This document shows positions 56,643 to 64,000 of a stretch of 64,000 nt of DNA, one piece after another. How positions within the stretch are numbered: position 1 is the first letter of the stretch; every line of letters begins with the position of its first letter. The translations under genes and the position numbers were made by a program. Source of the stretch: Pseudooceanicola sediminis (lineage in GTDB: Bacteria; Pseudomonadota; Alphaproteobacteria; Rhodobacterales; Rhodobacteraceae); the NCBI RefSeq assembly GCF_003575965.1, contig NZ_QWJJ01000008.1:1-64000 (forward strand), in the 5' to 3' direction. The notes under the pieces were generated by a model. It made no database searches and was not told the DNA's origin. It saw only the letters and a list, made by a program, of their open reading frames with translations.

Positions 56643-58084
56643 CGCACGACCGGGGCAACCGGGGCGACCGCGCGAAAGCTGTCGCCGTATTCGCCGCCCT
56701 CTTCCAGCACCTGCGCCAGCGGCCGGATCGCGGCCCCATAGCCGCCGAGGGCGACGTACAGATCGCGCGGCATGGTGAATTCCAGCGGCGCGACCAGCGC
56801 CGGCGTCGGCACATAGCCAAAGCTGCCCGCCGGCATGTCCAGCACATCGACCATCAGGGTAATTCCGCCGCCGGGCCACAAAAACGCCTGCGCCCCGCCC
56901 AATGTCACCTTGGCCGCGCCCGATTGCACCGCGCGGGTCAGCCGCACCGGGTTCTGCGTGACCCCGGATCGCAACGACCCACCGGCCCCGGCGCAGAACA
57001 TCACCGTGCACAGCGCCGGTTCGCAGTTTTCCTCGATCAGCGCGACCGAGGGGCGCAAGCTCTCGGGCAGCGGTTGCTGCACCGGGCGCAGGTCCGCATC
57101 CAGCACGTAATAGGCTGCATGTTCGCCCGTGGTCGACACCATCAGCAGCGTCAGTCCGGGCCGCGCGCCCTTCTTGGGCTGCCAGTCGCCAAGGATGGTC
57201 AGCGGATCGCTGATATCTGTGCCACCCCAGCCCAGCCCCGGCTCGGCCACCTGAAAGTACCGGCCCGGCGTCGACCGCCGCCCCTTGATCTTGATCCCGG
57301 TGTCCTGCCAGCCGATCACCTTGCCCGCCTGATGTTCGCTGACCACGCCGGTGATATGGTCGTCTACCACGACAACCTCGTCGACCAGGCCCTGCCACTG
57401 GCTCGCGAACATGCCGATTGTCGCGCTGCCGCAACCAACGCGCATCCGTTCCTCGCGCGCACCGTCCACGACGGGGGCCTGCCCCGCCTGCACCAGCACG
57501 GTTGACCCGCCCTCGATCTCCAGCTCCACCGCCGCGCCGTTGCACAGCGCCATCAGCGTGTCGCAGGTGGCACGCCCCTCGGCCTTGGACCCGCCCGTCA
57601 GGTGATCCACACCGCCCAGCGACAGCATCTGCGACCCATACTCGGCCGTCATCACCATGCCGATCGGCTCGCCCCTGGCGCGCACCACCGCGCGCTCGTC
57701 CCCGATGTGGCGGTCGGTGTCGATCTTTACCTTGACGCCACAGTAGGAATAGATCGCCTCGGTCACGACCGTCACCGTATCGACGCCCTCGATCTCGCGG
57801 CTGACGATGAACGGCGCCGGTTTGAAATCGGGATAGGTCGTGCCCGCGCCGATGCCCGACACGAACAGATCGCCCCCCGCCACCGCGTCACCGTCCCAAT
57901 CACGCTGCGCAAAGGGGCGGATCTCTCCGCCCGCCGCGATACGCCGATCCAGCACCGTCACCGGATCACAGCGCACAATCCGTCCGCCTTCGTTTGCATA
58001 TCGGTCACAGGCGCCTGTGCGCCCTTCGGCCACATAGCACATCACCGGGCAGGCATCGCATCGGATCTTGTCAACTGGCGCCAT
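56639..58084 (-). CDS. 6-hydroxynicotinate reductase-like Fe-S protein
   Basis: A 481-residue protein similar to 6-hydroxynicotinate reductase (Hnr) of anaerobic nicotinate degraders. Cys9, Cys12, Cys16 and Cys26 (CDACPVMCYVAEGRTGACDRY) can bind an Fe-S cluster. Further blocks are YSYCGVKVKIDTDRHIGDERAVVRARG, MVMTAEYGSQMLSLGGVDHLTGGS and QPKKGARPGLTLLMVSTTGEHAAYYVLD. Residues 160-166, DHLTGGS, resemble the D-x-x-(S/T)-G-A-(S/T) flavinylation motif. It should reduce an N-heterocycle or related substrate. It is first in an operon that is divergent from a MarR-type regulator. Confidence 0.8.
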   Translation of the reverse strand: MAPVDKIRCDACPVMCYVAEGRTGACDRYANEGGRIVRCDPVTVLDRRIAAGGEIRPFAQRDWDGDAVAGGDLFVSGIGAGTTYPDFKPAPFIVSREIEGVDTVTVVTEAIYSYCGVKVKIDTDRHIGDERAVVRARGEPIGMVMTAEYGSQMLSLGGVDHLTGGSKAEGRATCDTLMALCNGAAVELEIEGGSTVLVQAGQAPVVDGAREERMRVGCGSATIGMFASQWQGLVDEVVVVDDHITGVVSEHQAGKVIGWQDTGIKIKGRRSTPGRYFQVAEPGLGWGGTDISDPLTILGDWQPKKGARPGLTLLMVSTTGEHAAYYVLDADLRPVQQPLPESLRPSVALIEENCEPALCTVMFCAGAGGSLRSGVTQNPVRLTRAVQSGAAKVTLGGAQAFLWPGGGITLMVDVLDMPAGSFGYVPTPALVAPLEFTMPRDLYVALGGYGAAIRPLAQVLEEGGEYGDSFRAVAPVAPVVR

Positions 58085-58158
58085 ACCGCGTCACTCCTGT
58101 AAACAAGGGGTCCGGCGCCGCACCGGCCAGCAGAGCCGCCGCGCGATACGCCCGACAT

Positions 58159-58174
58159 TTTGTTCGTATACAAA
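58159..58174. promoter_or_regulatory. Candidate MarR-type operator
   Basis: TTTGT-TCGTAT-ACAAA is an inverted repeat, with GTATAC inside, in the 170-base gap between the reductase-like gene and the MarR-type gene. This is the usual place and form for an operator of a divergent MarR regulator. Confidence 0.5.
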
Positions 58175-58254
58175 TGGAATTTGCCTGTTCGCCGACCTCG
58201 GTGTCAATCTCTTTCCACCTTGCCAATCGCAACCGGGCCAGAGATACCTTTTTC

Positions 58255-58692
58255 ATGCAATATGAGTTCAAGGATAAGGCAGCAAATGCCTACAGGCTGG
58301 AGGAGCAGGTTGGCTTCCTTCTGCGCCGTGCGTCGCAACGCCATCTCTCTATCTTCACCCAGATGCTGCCCGATCTCACCTCGACACAGTTCGCCACGCT
58401 GGCCAAGCTGTGCGAAATGGGGCCGACCTCGCAGAACGCGCTTGGCCGCGCCGTGGCGATGGACGCCGCCACGATCAAGGGTGTCGCGGACCGCCTGCGC
58501 GCCCGGGGCCTCGTCATGGCAACCCCCGACGAAGAGGACCGCCGCCGCCACTACCTCTCGGCCACCGAAGAGGGCCGCGCGCTCTATGAACGCACCGCCC
58601 ATGCCGCCCTTGCCATCACCGGCGAAACCCTCGCCCCGCTTGATGCCGATGAAATCGAGACATTCCTGACCCTGCTGCGCAAGCTCTGCTGA
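58255..58692 (+). CDS. MarR family transcriptional regulator
   Basis: A 145-residue winged-helix regulator. It shows YRLEEQVGFLLRRASQRHLSIFTQMLP, the recognition region TSQNALGRAVAMDAATIKGVADRLRARGLV and the wing DEEDRRRHYLSATEEGRALY, all typical of MarR proteins that respond to aromatic acids. The start at 58255 gives a protein of normal length, but its ribosome binding site is weak. It faces the reductase-like operon and ends ten bases from the convergent ABC transporter operon, so it likely controls one or both. NicR of Pseudomonas nicotinate degradation is of the same family. Confidence 0.88.
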   Translation: MQYEFKDKAANAYRLEEQVGFLLRRASQRHLSIFTQMLPDLTSTQFATLAKLCEMGPTSQNALGRAVAMDAATIKGVADRLRARGLVMATPDEEDRRRHYLSATEEGRALYERTAHAALAITGETLAPLDADEIETFLTLLRKLC

Positions 58693-58701
58693 CCCTCCGC
58701 C

Positions 58702-59415
58702 TCAGACCCCCAGATGCCCCCGCAGGCGCCTGGCATGTTCCGGCACCGCCAGATCGGCGCGGCTGAAATCTTCGGCATTGCGGCCCATCTCGATCACGCT
58801 GACCCGGTCGGCAAGCCCCAGCACGGCATCGATGCGCTGTTCCACCAGCAGCACCGCCAGCCCCTTGTCGCGCATCGCCACCATGACCTGCCGGATCGCC
58901 TCGATCATCGACGGCTGAAGCCCCTCTGTCGGCTCGTCCAGCAGCAACAGCCTTGGCCGCACGCACAGCGCCCGCGCCGTCGCCAGCATCTGCTGTTCGC
59001 CGCCCGACAGGGTGCCCGCGCGCTGGCTCATGCGTTCCTGCAGGCGCGGAAACAGCTCCAGCACCTCGGCGCGCAGGGCGCGGCGGCTGGCGGTGTCCTT
59101 TGGCCCGGCCCCAACACCGACCTCGATATTCTGCGCCACGCTCAGATCCGCAAACAGCCGCCTGCCCTGCGGCACGTACCCGACCCCCTGTCGCGGCACC
59201 TGGTGCGCAGGCATCTGCGCCAGGTCGGCGCCCCCCAGACCGATCCGCCCCGCCTCGGCGCGCACCAGCCCCATGATCGCCTTCATCAGCGTCGTCTTGC
59301 CCGCGCCGTTGCGCCCCATCAGCACGGTGATTTCCCCGGCCTCGGCACGCAGGTTCACGCCCCGCAACACCGGCGCGGCGCCATACCCGGCACTCAGCCC
59401 CTCAATGTTCAGCAT
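58702..59415 (-). CDS. Branched-chain-type ABC transporter ATP-binding protein (LivF-like)
   Basis: A 237-residue ATPase. Walker A is GRNGAGKTTLMKA, the signature LSGGEQQMLATA and Walker B LLLLDEPTEGLQ. The start at 59415 lies inside the end of the LivG-like gene (14-base overlap). It works with the LivG-like ATPase, two permeases and a binding protein encoded upstream. Confidence 0.93.
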   Translation of the reverse strand: MLNIEGLSAGYGAAPVLRGVNLRAEAGEITVLMGRNGAGKTTLMKAIMGLVRAEAGRIGLGGADLAQMPAHQVPRQGVGYVPQGRRLFADLSVAQNIEVGVGAGPKDTASRRALRAEVLELFPRLQERMSQRAGTLSGGEQQMLATARALCVRPRLLLLDEPTEGLQPSMIEAIRQVMVAMRDKGLAVLLVEQRIDAVLGLADRVSVIEMGRNAEDFSRADLAVPEHARRLRGHLGV

Positions 59416-60127
59416 CGTCGCCTCCGGTGCCCAGATAGGCCGATTGCACCTCGGCACTTTGGTGGATCTCCTGCGGCGTCCCCTGCGCCAGCACCTCGCC
59501 GAAATTCAGCACGGTGATGCGGTCGGCCAGCTCCATCACGACGGACATGTTATGCTCGATCAGCAGGATCGTCGTCTCGGTCGCCAAGCCGCGGATCAGC
59601 GCCTTGAAGCCAGCGATCTCGCTCTCGGCCAGGCCCTGCGTCGGCTCATCCAGGATCAGCAAGGCCGGGCGCTGCGCCAACCCCATCGCAATCTCCAGCA
59701 ACCGCTGGTGCCCATAGGACAGATCGCCCGCGATTTCCCCGGCACGCGCCCCCAGTCCGACCCGTGACAGGGCCGAGGCAACCTCGGCCTCGACATCCCC
59801 GCCCAGACGCCGGGCGGCAAGGGCGACATTTTCATGGCAGCTCAGCTTGGCAAACACGCTGGTGATCTGAAAGGTATAGGCCATGCCCGCCTGCACCCGC
59901 GCCTGCGCCCCCAGCCGCGTCACGTCCCGCCCCTCAAAGGTGATCACCCCGGAGGTGGGCCGCAGCCGCCCGATCAACATCGACACAAAGGTCGTCTTGC
60001 CCGCGCCGTTCGGCCCGATCAGCGCATGAACCTCGTGGCGGTGCAGCGCGAAATTGATGTCGTGGTTGGCGCGCAGCCCGTCAAAGCTCTTGCTCAACCC
60101 CTTGGTCGACAGGATCACATCGCTCAT
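59402..60127 (-). CDS. Branched-chain-type ABC transporter ATP-binding protein (LivG-like)
   Basis: A 241-residue ATPase. Walker A is GPNGAGKTTFVSM and Walker B LLILDEPTQGLA. The signature region reads LSYGHQRLLEIA, the usual LivG form. The start at 60127 overlaps the stop of the LivM-like gene by four bases. Confidence 0.93.
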   Translation of the reverse strand: MSDVILSTKGLSKSFDGLRANHDINFALHRHEVHALIGPNGAGKTTFVSMLIGRLRPTSGVITFEGRDVTRLGAQARVQAGMAYTFQITSVFAKLSCHENVALAARRLGGDVEAEVASALSRVGLGARAGEIAGDLSYGHQRLLEIAMGLAQRPALLILDEPTQGLAESEIAGFKALIRGLATETTILLIEHNMSVVMELADRITVLNFGEVLAQGTPQEIHQSAEVQSAYLGTGGDDAEH

Positions 60128-61074
60128 GGCAGATCCCTCCACAGGCGTCGGCGCACCTCGCCCACGATACCCTGCGGCGCGAACAGCGTCAGGCCCACCA
60201 GCACCACGCCCGCAATCAGCATGTAGGCGTCGGTCACCCCGGTCGCGAGGTCGATCAGATAGAACATGAACAGCGTCCCCACGAACGGCCCCAACACGGT
60301 GCCCGCGCCGCCCAGCAACACCCAGAGCAGCGCAAAGATCGAATATTGCACCCCTGCAAAGCTGGCCCCGACATAGCCGAACAGCAGCCCGTAGGCGGCC
60401 CCCGACGCGGCCGAGATCGCGCCGGAAATCACCAGCGCCCCCAGCTTGCGGCGTCCCGTGTCATAGCCCAGCAGGCGCGCGCGTTCCTCGTTTTCACGGA
60501 TCGCCACCAGAACCCGGCCAAAGGGTGCCCTGACCAGCCACAGGCTGAACAGCAGCGCGGCGGAAAACAGAACCCATCCGACCAGATATCGCGGGTGCTG
60601 CTGGCTCAGGTCGATGCCTGCCAGCGTCCGGCTGACGCCCGGCACGACAAACCCGTCGTCGCCATGGGTGATATCCCCGAAATACAGGATCGTCAGGTAG
60701 ACCGCCTGCGCGAACATCAGCGTCACGATCATGAACGACACGCCCGCCGTGCGCAGCGCCAGCGCGCCGACCACCAGCGCCAGCAACGCGCCGGCCCCCG
60801 TACCGACCAGCCACGCGGGCAGCGCCGACATGCCGAAATGCAGCCCCATCAGACCCGCGCCATACAGGCCCGCGCCAAAGAACATCGCATGGCCAAGGCT
60901 CAGCAGCCCGGTATAGCCAAAGGCGATATTGTACCCGATCGCATAGACCGCCAGCACCATGACCCGCGCCAGCACGCCCTGATGATAGACCGGCAGGACA
61001 AAGTTCAGCGCAAACAGCACCGCCACCAGCCCCAGATGCAGCGCGACGACCGCGCCCCAGGTCTTGCCCCTCAT
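60124..61074 (-). CDS. Branched-chain-type ABC transporter permease (LivM-like)
   Basis: A 316-residue permease with about eight to ten membrane segments. The family motif AIGYNIAFGYTGLLSLGHAMFFGAGLY and the late GAGTVLGPFVGTLFMFYL are both present. The start overlaps the stop of the LivH-like gene by four bases. Confidence 0.93.
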   Translation of the reverse strand: MRGKTWGAVVALHLGLVAVLFALNFVLPVYHQGVLARVMVLAVYAIGYNIAFGYTGLLSLGHAMFFGAGLYGAGLMGLHFGMSALPAWLVGTGAGALLALVVGALALRTAGVSFMIVTLMFAQAVYLTILYFGDITHGDDGFVVPGVSRTLAGIDLSQQHPRYLVGWVLFSAALLFSLWLVRAPFGRVLVAIRENEERARLLGYDTGRRKLGALVISGAISAASGAAYGLLFGYVGASFAGVQYSIFALLWVLLGGAGTVLGPFVGTLFMFYLIDLATGVTDAYMLIAGVVLVGLTLFAPQGIVGEVRRRLWRDLP

Positions 61075-61997
61075 CGCTCACGCACCCCGAACAGGCCCTG
61101 CGGGCGGAACACCAGCACCAGCGCCACCAGCAGCGTCGCGATGATCTTGGCCAGCGTCGGCGTGAAAAAGACCGAGATGATGCCATCGCTCATCCCGATC
61201 AGCACCGCCGCAACGACCGTGCCCGCAAGCGAGCCGAGCCCGCCGATGATCACCACGATAAAGCTCAGCAACAGGGCGTCGCCCCCCATCAGGTAATGCG
61301 CCTGCTGGATCGGCACGATCAGCACCCCGGCCAGCGCCGCCAGCGCGGCCCCCGCGCCAAAGACCAGCGCATAGACCCGCTCGACCGGGATGCCGAAGGC
61401 CGTCGCCATCTCGCCGTCGGCCTGCGTCGCGCGCATGATCAGCCCGGCGCGGCTGCGCGTCATGAACAGGCGCAGCGCCGCCAGCAGCACCACGGCCGCC
61501 ACGATCACGAACAGCTTGTAACTCGTCGTCGACAGACCCCAGGGGAAATACAGGCCAATCCCGCCCTCGCCCCACTCGACCCACGGCAGGGCAATGCGGC
61601 TGTTGAACGGCGGCGCCACGGGCCGCGCCTCGGGGCCATACCCCATCAGCGCCAACTGCTGGATGATGTACAGCAACCCGATGGTCGCCACGATCGTGCG
61701 CTCGGGGTCATAGCTTAGCCGCTTCAGGATCGTCACATCCGCCAGCACCGCCAGCGCGCCGACGATCAGCGGCGCCAGGATCAGGGCCGCGACGAAATTG
61801 ATCACCGCTCCGCCGCCCAGCACGCTGGTCACCACCCAGGCCATCACCGCGCCCAGCATGTAGAACTCGCCGTGCGCCACGTTGACAACGCGCATGACAC
61901 CGAAGACGAGGCTCAGCCCCGAGGCCATCAGCGCCAGCACAGCCGCCAGCACCGCGCCCTCCAGGCAGGCGAGCAATAAGTAAGGTCCGAATTCCAT
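61071..61997 (-). CDS. Branched-chain-type ABC transporter permease (LivH-like)
   Basis: A 308-residue permease. Signatures are ALMASGLSLVFGVMRVVNVAHGEFYMLGA near the N-terminus and IVVIIGGLGSLAGTVVAAVLIGMSDGI near the end. It is separated from the binding-protein gene by 146 bases without a clear hairpin and is otherwise co-oriented with it. Confidence 0.93.
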   Translation of the reverse strand: MEFGPYLLLACLEGAVLAAVLALMASGLSLVFGVMRVVNVAHGEFYMLGAVMAWVVTSVLGGGAVINFVAALILAPLIVGALAVLADVTILKRLSYDPERTIVATIGLLYIIQQLALMGYGPEARPVAPPFNSRIALPWVEWGEGGIGLYFPWGLSTTSYKLFVIVAAVVLLAALRLFMTRSRAGLIMRATQADGEMATAFGIPVERVYALVFGAGAALAALAGVLIVPIQQAHYLMGGDALLLSFIVVIIGGLGSLAGTVVAAVLIGMSDGIISVFFTPTLAKIIATLLVALVLVFRPQGLFGVRER

Positions 61998-62143
61998 TGA
62001 TCATTCTCCGAGGGCGCTGCCGATCCGTGCCGGGCAGGTGGCGGGTCCCTCAACCGGGCGCGACTGGCCCGCTGGTCTGGACATGTCCTCCCCCTGCCCG
62101 GCACGCGGCGTCGGACAGGGGGATCGTTTCAGGCGCGATGGCG

Positions 62144-63457
62144 TCAGAAACTCATCGTGGTGTAGTCCACTTCGTCCGGGTACAGCGTATCTTCGTAGTC
62201 GACCGTTTCGGCCACCACCAGCTTGCCGTCCGTCACCTTGGAAATGTACTGCGGCCCGAACACCTGGTGCGTCTTGCCGTTGAACCGTTTCGCGCCCTGC
62301 GGGTGGTCCGGCCCGGCGGGCATGTCGGTCATCGCCTCGACCGCCTCGATCAGCGCCTGGCGGTCATCGGTGGATTTGTAATCCGCCGCTTCCATGCCCG
62401 CCTTGATGATGTGCAGCGTTTCCCAGCAGCCGAACATGTGCGCCGCGGTCGACACATCCGCCCCGTCGCTGGTGCTGGCGCCATTCGCGTCGATCCCCAC
62501 CGCATCGCGGTAGGCTTTGACATAGTCGGGCGCATCGTCCTGCAGGTACCGCGGCATCCCTTCCCAGAAATACGTGCCCTCCAGGAACTCCAACCCGGGC
62601 GAGGACAGATCGACCGCCTCCAGCGAATCGATGAAGCCGAAGATCTCGGGGCGCGAGGGTCCGAAGAACTCGCCCATCTCCTTGACAAAGGTCAGCACGG
62701 CCGGCCCGACCATGACGTGATAGATCACTTCGGTGTCGCGCGGGATCTTGGGGAAATACTTGGTAAAGCTGGTCTCGGTCGGCGGAATGGCGATCTGCGC
62801 CACCACTTCGCCACCCGCTGCCGTGATCGCCGGGGTCAGGTTGTCGCGGTGATCATAGCCGAAACCGTAATCGGGGTAGATCATCGTCACCTTCTTGCCC
62901 AGCGTATTGGTCAGAAAGGGGGCCATCGCCGTCACCTGGCTTTTCACGTCCGTGATACCGGGTTGCAGCGTCCAGCGGTTCAGCATCCCCGACGCGACGT
63001 GATGCCCCTCGGACACCACGAAATACGGCAGCTTCAGTTCAGCCGCGCGCGGGGCGGCCCCGATCACGACATGGCTGAACAGCGTGCCGAAGGCGATGTC
63101 GCACTTGGACTGGCTGGCGAATTTCTCCAGCACCTCGGCGGCGCGTTTCGGGTCGGTGCCGTCATCCTCGGTCACCAGTTCCACCTGGCGGCCATTGATA
63201 CCGCCCTCTGCGTTGATCTTGGCCAGGGCCGCAACCGAGGTGCGCTCGTACCAGCGGCCATAGGCCGCGCCGATGCCGGTGGCGTGCTTGCCAAAGCCGA
63301 TGCGGATCGGCTCGGCGCTCTGCGCGCCGGCGTAACGCGACCACAGCGGCATGGTGGCCGCCGCACCTGCGCCCGCGGCCAGGGTCTTCAGCGCCTGGCG
63401 GCGCGTCGGCAGGGCTGAACTCGCCCCGGAAAGTCTCTTGCTGGGTGTATCGGTCAT
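62144..63457 (-). CDS. Branched-chain-type ABC transporter substrate-binding protein
   Basis: A 437-residue periplasmic binding protein of the Leu/Ile/Val (Peripla_BP_6) type. The N-terminus has a twin-arginine motif, TRRQALKTLAAGAGAAAT, so export by Tat is likely, with cleavage after the AGAQSA region. Family signatures are IRIGFGKHATGIGAAYGRWYERTSVAALAKINAEGGINGRQVELVTEDDGTDP and VTMIYPDYGFGYDHRDNL. The start at 63457 is preceded by AGGGA. The likely ligand, from the neighbouring Hnr-like genes and the MarR regulator, is an aromatic or N-heterocyclic acid rather than a branched-chain amino acid. Confidence 0.9.
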   Translation of the reverse strand: MTDTPSKRLSGASSALPTRRQALKTLAAGAGAAATMPLWSRYAGAQSAEPIRIGFGKHATGIGAAYGRWYERTSVAALAKINAEGGINGRQVELVTEDDGTDPKRAAEVLEKFASQSKCDIAFGTLFSHVVIGAAPRAAELKLPYFVVSEGHHVASGMLNRWTLQPGITDVKSQVTAMAPFLTNTLGKKVTMIYPDYGFGYDHRDNLTPAITAAGGEVVAQIAIPPTETSFTKYFPKIPRDTEVIYHVMVGPAVLTFVKEMGEFFGPSRPEIFGFIDSLEAVDLSSPGLEFLEGTYFWEGMPRYLQDDAPDYVKAYRDAVGIDANGASTSDGADVSTAAHMFGCWETLHIIKAGMEAADYKSTDDRQALIEAVEAMTDMPAGPDHPQGAKRFNGKTHQVFGPQYISKVTDGKLVVAETVDYEDTLYPDEVDYTTMSF

Positions 63458-63650
63458 GATCAGAACATCCCTGTTGGATATGATTGACGAGGTCTTATTA
63501 GGCTGACCCTGCGTCGCAGTCTGTAGGCGCGCAAATGAGCTGTCCAATAATTTATCTGCACCGAAACTCGTTTGTGTGCATTCTTTCTGGTCGCCGCTCA
63601 AAGATCGGGCGCCACTCCGCCCCGCATTGCCGCCCGCTGACATTCCGCCC

Positions 63651-63720
63651 GCCCGAACGTCGCCCCTTGCCCGAACGTCGCCCCGCCCGTGCTACGCCCC
63701 GCCCGCGCTACGCCCCGCCC
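63651..63720. repeat. GC-rich tandem repeats near the right edge
   Basis: GCCCGAACGTCGCCCC occurs twice with an 18-base period (63651-63684). The unit GCTACGCCCCGCCC occurs twice with a 16-base period (63691-63720). They lie between the stop of the membrane protein gene and the binding-protein gene. They look like local duplications without function. Confidence 0.65.
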
Positions 63721-63739
63721 CAACCACAGCCCGCCCGCA

Positions 63740-64000
63740 TCATGCGCCGCGCGGTGATGCCAGCAGCCACAGCCCGAAAAGGGTATAGGCGATCATGAAC
63801 AGCGCCAGCGGCGCCTGGCTGATCGCCGCGCGCCGGTGGCTGCCGGTCAGCCGCAATGCGGCGGCATGGCTCATCAGGATGGCAATGACATGGCCCAGGA
63901 CAACGGCCCCCGCCTGCACCATGAACAGCACATGAACCGGGGCGCGCTGGTTCAGGAACCCCGTCGTCACCTCGATCTCCGGCCCGCCGATGTGATCGCT
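63740..64000 (-). CDS. Membrane protein, C-terminal part (runs off the window)
   Basis: The last 86 residues of a protein whose gene begins beyond the right edge. The visible part has two to three membrane segments (VLFMVQAGAVVLGHVIAILMSH and LALFMIAYTLFGLWLLAS) and a short loop with LTGSHRRAAISQAP. The conserved-looking GFLNQRAPVH before the first segment gives no firm family. I cannot name it. Confidence 0.65.
   Translation of the reverse strand, partial: SDHIGGPEIEVTTGFLNQRAPVHVLFMVQAGAVVLGHVIAILMSHAAALRLTGSHRRAAISQAPLALFMIAYTLFGLWLLASPRGA

Noticed and set aside
58702-63457. Assignment of the transporter as a true leucine/isoleucine/valine system
   Set aside because: Family membership is clear, but this family carries many ligands and the context points to another compound, so I left the gene symbols empty.

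Overview
This 64 kb window is chromosomal DNA of a high-GC alphaproteobacterium, most likely a Rhodobacterales (Roseobacter-group) species. The evidence is the phaZ / phaC-phaP-phaR arrangement, a RutR-type regulator beside reductive pyrimidine genes, a short HvrA-type H-NS protein, a fused anthranilate synthase TrpE(G), and several peptide and amino-acid ABC transporters next to small-molecule hydrolases. I saw no rRNA, tRNA, CRISPR array, insertion sequence or phage gene. Most genes sit in tightly overlapping operons with ATGA or GTGA junctions.

Layout. (1) 468-7268, minus strand: a seven-gene acyl-CoA operon (acyl-CoA dehydrogenase, a three-domain RidA protein, two MaoC halves, acyl-CoA ligase, metallo-beta-lactamase hydrolase, enoyl-CoA hydratase). 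It is divergent from a degenerate double alpha/beta hydrolase, with palindromes in the shared promoter region. (2) 9278-18244: a nitronate-monooxygenase-like protein and an IclR regulator, then a divergent Dpp-type transporter operon carrying an isochorismatase-family hydrolase and an amidohydrolase. (3) 18428-21883: a large methyltransferase / glycosyltransferase / RgpF-like protein with a TTG start. (4) 22373-25437: ileS, preceded by an isoleucine-rich and apparently leaderless leader peptide. (5) 26363-31545: ogt and the polyhydroxyalkanoate genes phaZ, phaC, phaP and phaR, with three exact CTGC-N3-GCAG sites that fit PhaR control. (6) 31553-39672: a LysR regulator, a second Dpp-type system with a permease-ATPase fusion, a DUF1028 protein and a GntR regulator; one repeated motif lies at both promoter regions.

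(7) 39840-50650: the reductive pyrimidine pathway. A carbamoyl-amide hydrolase, dihydropyrimidinase and SsuABC-like transporter form one operon, and preT-preA a second. A divergent RutR-like regulator and RutR-type operators sit at both promoters. (8) 50963-55106: an H-NS-like protein, fused trpE(G) with a Trp-rich leader ORF, and a ketopantoate-reductase-family protein. (9) 55202-63457: a 6-hydroxynicotinate-reductase-like Fe-S protein, a UPF0280 (ApbE-superfamily) protein and a DUF1185 protein, with a divergent MarR regulator and a complete branched-chain-type ABC transporter. I regard this as the best candidate for an undescribed catabolic system, possibly with the UPF0280 protein flavinylating the reductase. 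The right edge holds the end of a membrane protein gene.
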